Source: Arthrobacter crystallopoietes
GTDB taxonomy: Bacteria; Actinomycetota; Actinomycetes; Actinomycetales; Micrococcaceae
Assembly (NCBI RefSeq): GCF_002849715.1
Contig: NZ_CP018863.1
Coordinates: 496,001 to 560,000 of the forward strand
Reading direction: 5' to 3'
Length of the DNA: 64,000 nt
In this document: in pieces, positions 62,064 through 64,000 of the stretch
How the letters are laid out: every line of letters begins with the position of its first letter
Position numbering within the stretch: position 1 is the stretch's first letter
Notes under the pieces: generated by a model
The model's database searches: none
What the model was told of the DNA's origin: nothing
The model's input: only the letters and a program-made list of their open reading frames with translations
Made by a program: the position numbers and the translations under genes

Positions 62064-62658
62064 AGCCCCAGACAATGACGTTATGGACCAGGAAGCCGGG
62101 GCTCTTGAAAACCTGTCCTTCCCGCCGGACAACTGTCGTACGCCGGTTGGCGGGATTAAGCAGGTCGGCCACGGGCACCCGGAAGACCTGGGCAGACTCG
62201 GCGAAGTCGACCACGGCTACCGGCGACGGCGCGGACCACCAGGCCACTACTGGGGTGACCAGAAAATTGCTGACCGACAGCGGAATCTCCGGCAGCACAC
62301 CAAGCACTTCCACTCCGGTGGCATCGAGCCCCGTTTCCTCCACTGCTTCACGCAGGGCCGCGGCAATCGGCCCGTCGTCTTCGGGGTCGATTCCGCCGCC
62401 GGGAAACGCTACCTGTCCGGGGTGGGAGGACAAGGTGGTTGCCCGTTCCACGAACAGTACGTCCAGGTCATCGGGGACAGCCGACTCATGGAATTGGGAT
62501 GGCGTGCTGTCCAGCGCCCCGAACAACAGCAGGACCGCTGCCGCCCGGGATTCCTCGTCGTCGAGCTCGACGTTGTACCAGCCCTCACGGTCCCGTACGG
62601 ACAGCCGCTCTTCCATGGGGACGTTCAGAAGCTGCTGCAGATCGGACTTCGCGCTCAT
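61939..62658 (-). CDS. CoA pyrophosphatase (NUDIX, NudL-like)
   Basis: A 239-residue NUDIX hydrolase. The UPF0035 signature [13 protein letters not shown] is followed by the NUDIX box [25 protein letters not shown]. The family splits CoA into phosphopantetheine and 3',5'-ADP. The ATG overlaps the nth stop (ATGA). The last 40 residues overlap the convergent CpnT-like gene. Confidence 0.9.
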   Translation of the reverse strand: MSAKSDLQQLLNVPMEERLSVRDREGWYNVELDDEESRAAAVLLLFGALDSTPSQFHESAVPDDLDVLFVERATTLSSHPGQVAFPGGGIDPEDDGPIAAALREAVEETGLDATGVEVLGVLPEIPLSVSNFLVTPVVAWWSAPSPVAVVDFAESAQVFRVPVADLLNPANRRTTVVRREGQVFKSPGFLVHNVIVWGFTAILLSHLFDDLGWTIPWDQSHEIPAPLRPVAPVEDPSQA

Positions 62659-63455
62659 GCATCCAGCTTAAAGCCGGCCGCGCGCAGTTCCGCACGGCTC
62701 TCGCCGGCCCGCATCCTGGCCAGCAGCTCCTCGCGCCCGGGGGCAAGTTCATATTTGAGCAGCTTGGCCGCCTTGTCCGGGTCGACTTCGCCTTCCCCGA
62801 AGGACGGACAAAGCGCCGCTACCGGGCAGACACCGCAGGCTGGCTTGCGTGCATGGCAGATCCGCCGGCCGTGGAAAATGACGCGATGCGAAACCATCGT
62901 CCAGTCTTTGGGTTCGAAAAGCTCTGCAACATCGAACTCGACCTTGACCGCGTCGGTGGCATCGGTCCAGCCGAAACGGCGGGCCAGCCGGCCGAAGTGA
63001 GTGTCCACGCTGATGCCGGGAACGCCGAAGGCATTGGCCAGCACGACGTTTGCCGTTTTCCTCCCGACACCTGGAAGTGTGACCAGGTCTTCCAGCCGGC
63101 CGGGGACTTCGCCGTCGAACTCGTCGACGATCCTGTTGGACAACGCCAGAACGCTGGCCGTCTTGGCCCTGAAGAATCCGGTGGGCCGGAGCATCTCCTG
63201 CAACTCGGCTTCATCAGCTTCGGCCATGGCCCGGGCATCCGGATAACGGGCGAACAACGCGGGCGTCGTGGCATTGATCCGGACGTCAGTCGTCTGGGCC
63301 GAGAGCACCGTGGCAACGAGCAGTTCGAAGGGGTTACGGAAATCCAGTTCCGCAACCGCGTAGGGGTACTGCTCTGCCAGTATCTTGTTGATGCGGCGCG
63401 CGCGGCGTTTGAGGGCCAGCGGGGACTCATCCGGACTGATCTTGCGTCGCGCCAC
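62655..63455 (-). CDS. nth: Endonuclease III (DNA glycosylase/AP lyase)
   Basis: A 266-residue base-excision repair enzyme for oxidised pyrimidines. The helix-hairpin-helix is [17 protein letters not shown] with the catalytic Lys, the Asp is in [13 protein letters not shown], and the [4Fe-4S] cysteines follow C-X6-C-X2-C-X5-C in [17 protein letters not shown]. It is longer than E. coli Nth, with a C-terminal extension. No ATG exists near the start; I chose the GTG at 63455, which overlaps the upstream gene, with the TTG at 63482 as alternative. Confidence 0.9.
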   Translation of the reverse strand: MARRKISPDESPLALKRRARRINKILAEQYPYAVAELDFRNPFELLVATVLSAQTTDVRINATTPALFARYPDARAMAEADEAELQEMLRPTGFFRAKTASVLALSNRIVDEFDGEVPGRLEDLVTLPGVGRKTANVVLANAFGVPGISVDTHFGRLARRFGWTDATDAVKVEFDVAELFEPKDWTMVSHRVIFHGRRICHARKPACGVCPVAALCPSFGEGEVDPDKAAKLLKYELAPGREELLARMRAGESRAELRAAGFKLDA

Positions 63456-63468
63456 GGGCCGCTGGCCC

Positions 63469-63978
63469 TTAAGCGCGTTCAATGTTGGTGAGATCCCTGA
63501 GCACGCCAACCCGGCCGTCGGTGTGCTGGACGAGGAACTCATCCCCGCGGTCCTGCAGCGCCAAAATCCAGGCGCCCGGTTCCAGCATGAAGGCTACTTC
63601 ACCCGTGTTTTCGTCGTATGTCGGCCGGGTACGGCCGACGGCGAACCAGAAGGCTTCATAAGTGACATCCTCGTCGGATTCCTCGATGTGATCCCGGGTG
63701 GCGCTGATCGGTTCAGCGGCGTCAAGCCTGGTCCCTTCGGTGCTTGCGCCCGCTACCGAACCCATGGCCGCAGTTTTCGGCATTTCGGACTCGGACCGTC
63801 CTTCGGCCCGGTCTTCGGAGCGTCCGGTCTCGACTGTCTGGGCGGCAGGAGCAGTTTGTGATGCGCTGGGCTGCTCGCCGGCGGATTCGCCGGAAGCAGC
63901 TACCCCGGCGTCCGGCTGCTCCTTGCCGGCATCCGGTCCTCTGGATCCCGCACCGGCGATGCTGTCCGCCTCGGTCAC
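63469..63978 (-). CDS. Hypothetical protein upstream of nth, possibly extending past the window
   Basis: A 169-residue frame from a GTG at 63978. Residues 1-100 are disordered and rich in Ala, Glu, Ser and Gly. The C-terminal 65 residues look folded ([19 protein letters not shown], then [27 protein letters not shown]). The GTG has GGGGAA too close to it, and the frame stays open to the window edge, so the true start may lie outside. The family is not recognised. Confidence 0.6.
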   Translation of the reverse strand: MTEADSIAGAGSRGPDAGKEQPDAGVAASGESAGEQPSASQTAPAAQTVETGRSEDRAEGRSESEMPKTAAMGSVAGASTEGTRLDAAEPISATRDHIEESDEDVTYEAFWFAVGRTRPTYDENTGEVAFMLEPGAWILALQDRGDEFLVQHTDGRVGVLRDLTNIERA

Positions 63979-64000
63979 TTCCCCGCGGTCCTGCGGCCGT

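Overview
The window looks like chromosome from a high-GC actinobacterium of the Micrococcaceae, close to Arthrobacter. The evidence is the strong G/C bias at third codon positions (which creates long antisense shadow frames), menaquinone and cytochrome c maturation genes in actinobacterial order, a 32-residue bS22-type ribosomal protein, BldC, and the Tad-like secretion operon facing a DEAH helicase. I see no rRNA, tRNA, CRISPR array, insertion sequence or prophage.

Left part (1-15 kb): a phenylacetate catabolism region. The first codons of a probable paaA run off the left edge. Then come an oligopeptidase B-like peptidase, paaI, paaK, the TetR regulator paaR, a PnuC-like membrane protein, paaZ, a second hotdog thioesterase, and later paaJ-paaF-paaH. 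Six copies of an ACCGNNCGNNCGGT-type palindrome lie in front of paaA, the peptidase, paaI, paaR, paaZ/thioesterase and paaJ, which defines a local PaaR regulon. A tyrosine phosphatase/acetyltransferase pair and a secreted SGNH esterase sit inside this region.

15-31 kb: two SRPBCC proteins; an ABC-F ribosome-protection ATPase whose long leader begins with a leaderless Met-Lys-Leu-stop micro-ORF; a VOC protein; menB-menE-menA; small membrane proteins; the System II cytochrome c operon (phosphatase-resA-ccdA-resB-ccsB); YceI; a PYGQN-repeat membrane protein; Rex with a glutaredoxin; and a HAD phosphatase.

31-47 kb: bS22 and BldC; DAHP synthase preceded by an aromatic-residue leader peptide and attenuator-like hairpins; an N-acetylglucosamine kinase-like ATPase divergent from L-lactate dehydrogenase with two LldR-type operators between them; gdhA, an ArsR regulator, acuC, a TrkH/TrkA potassium uptake pair, proC, ppx, topA and a second ArsR-like regulator.

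47-64 kb: a methyltransferase, two GNAT proteins, tRNA hydroxylase TrhO, the DEAH helicase convergent with a seven-gene Tad/pilus-like operon (CpaE-like, TadA, TadB, TadC, pilin-like DUF4244, two TadE-like), a PolI-like polymerase, an orphan WXG/CpnT-like protein, and the operon (hypothetical)-nth-nudL.

A theme across the window is leaderless expression: about nineteen start codons have a TANNNT-like -10 hexamer 6-7 nt upstream and usually no Shine-Dalgarno. This decides several starts below. The most interesting items are the aroG attenuator with its leaderless leader peptide, the ABC-F micro-ORF leader, the six-site PaaR regulon that takes in a peptidase, and the orphan CpnT-like protein.
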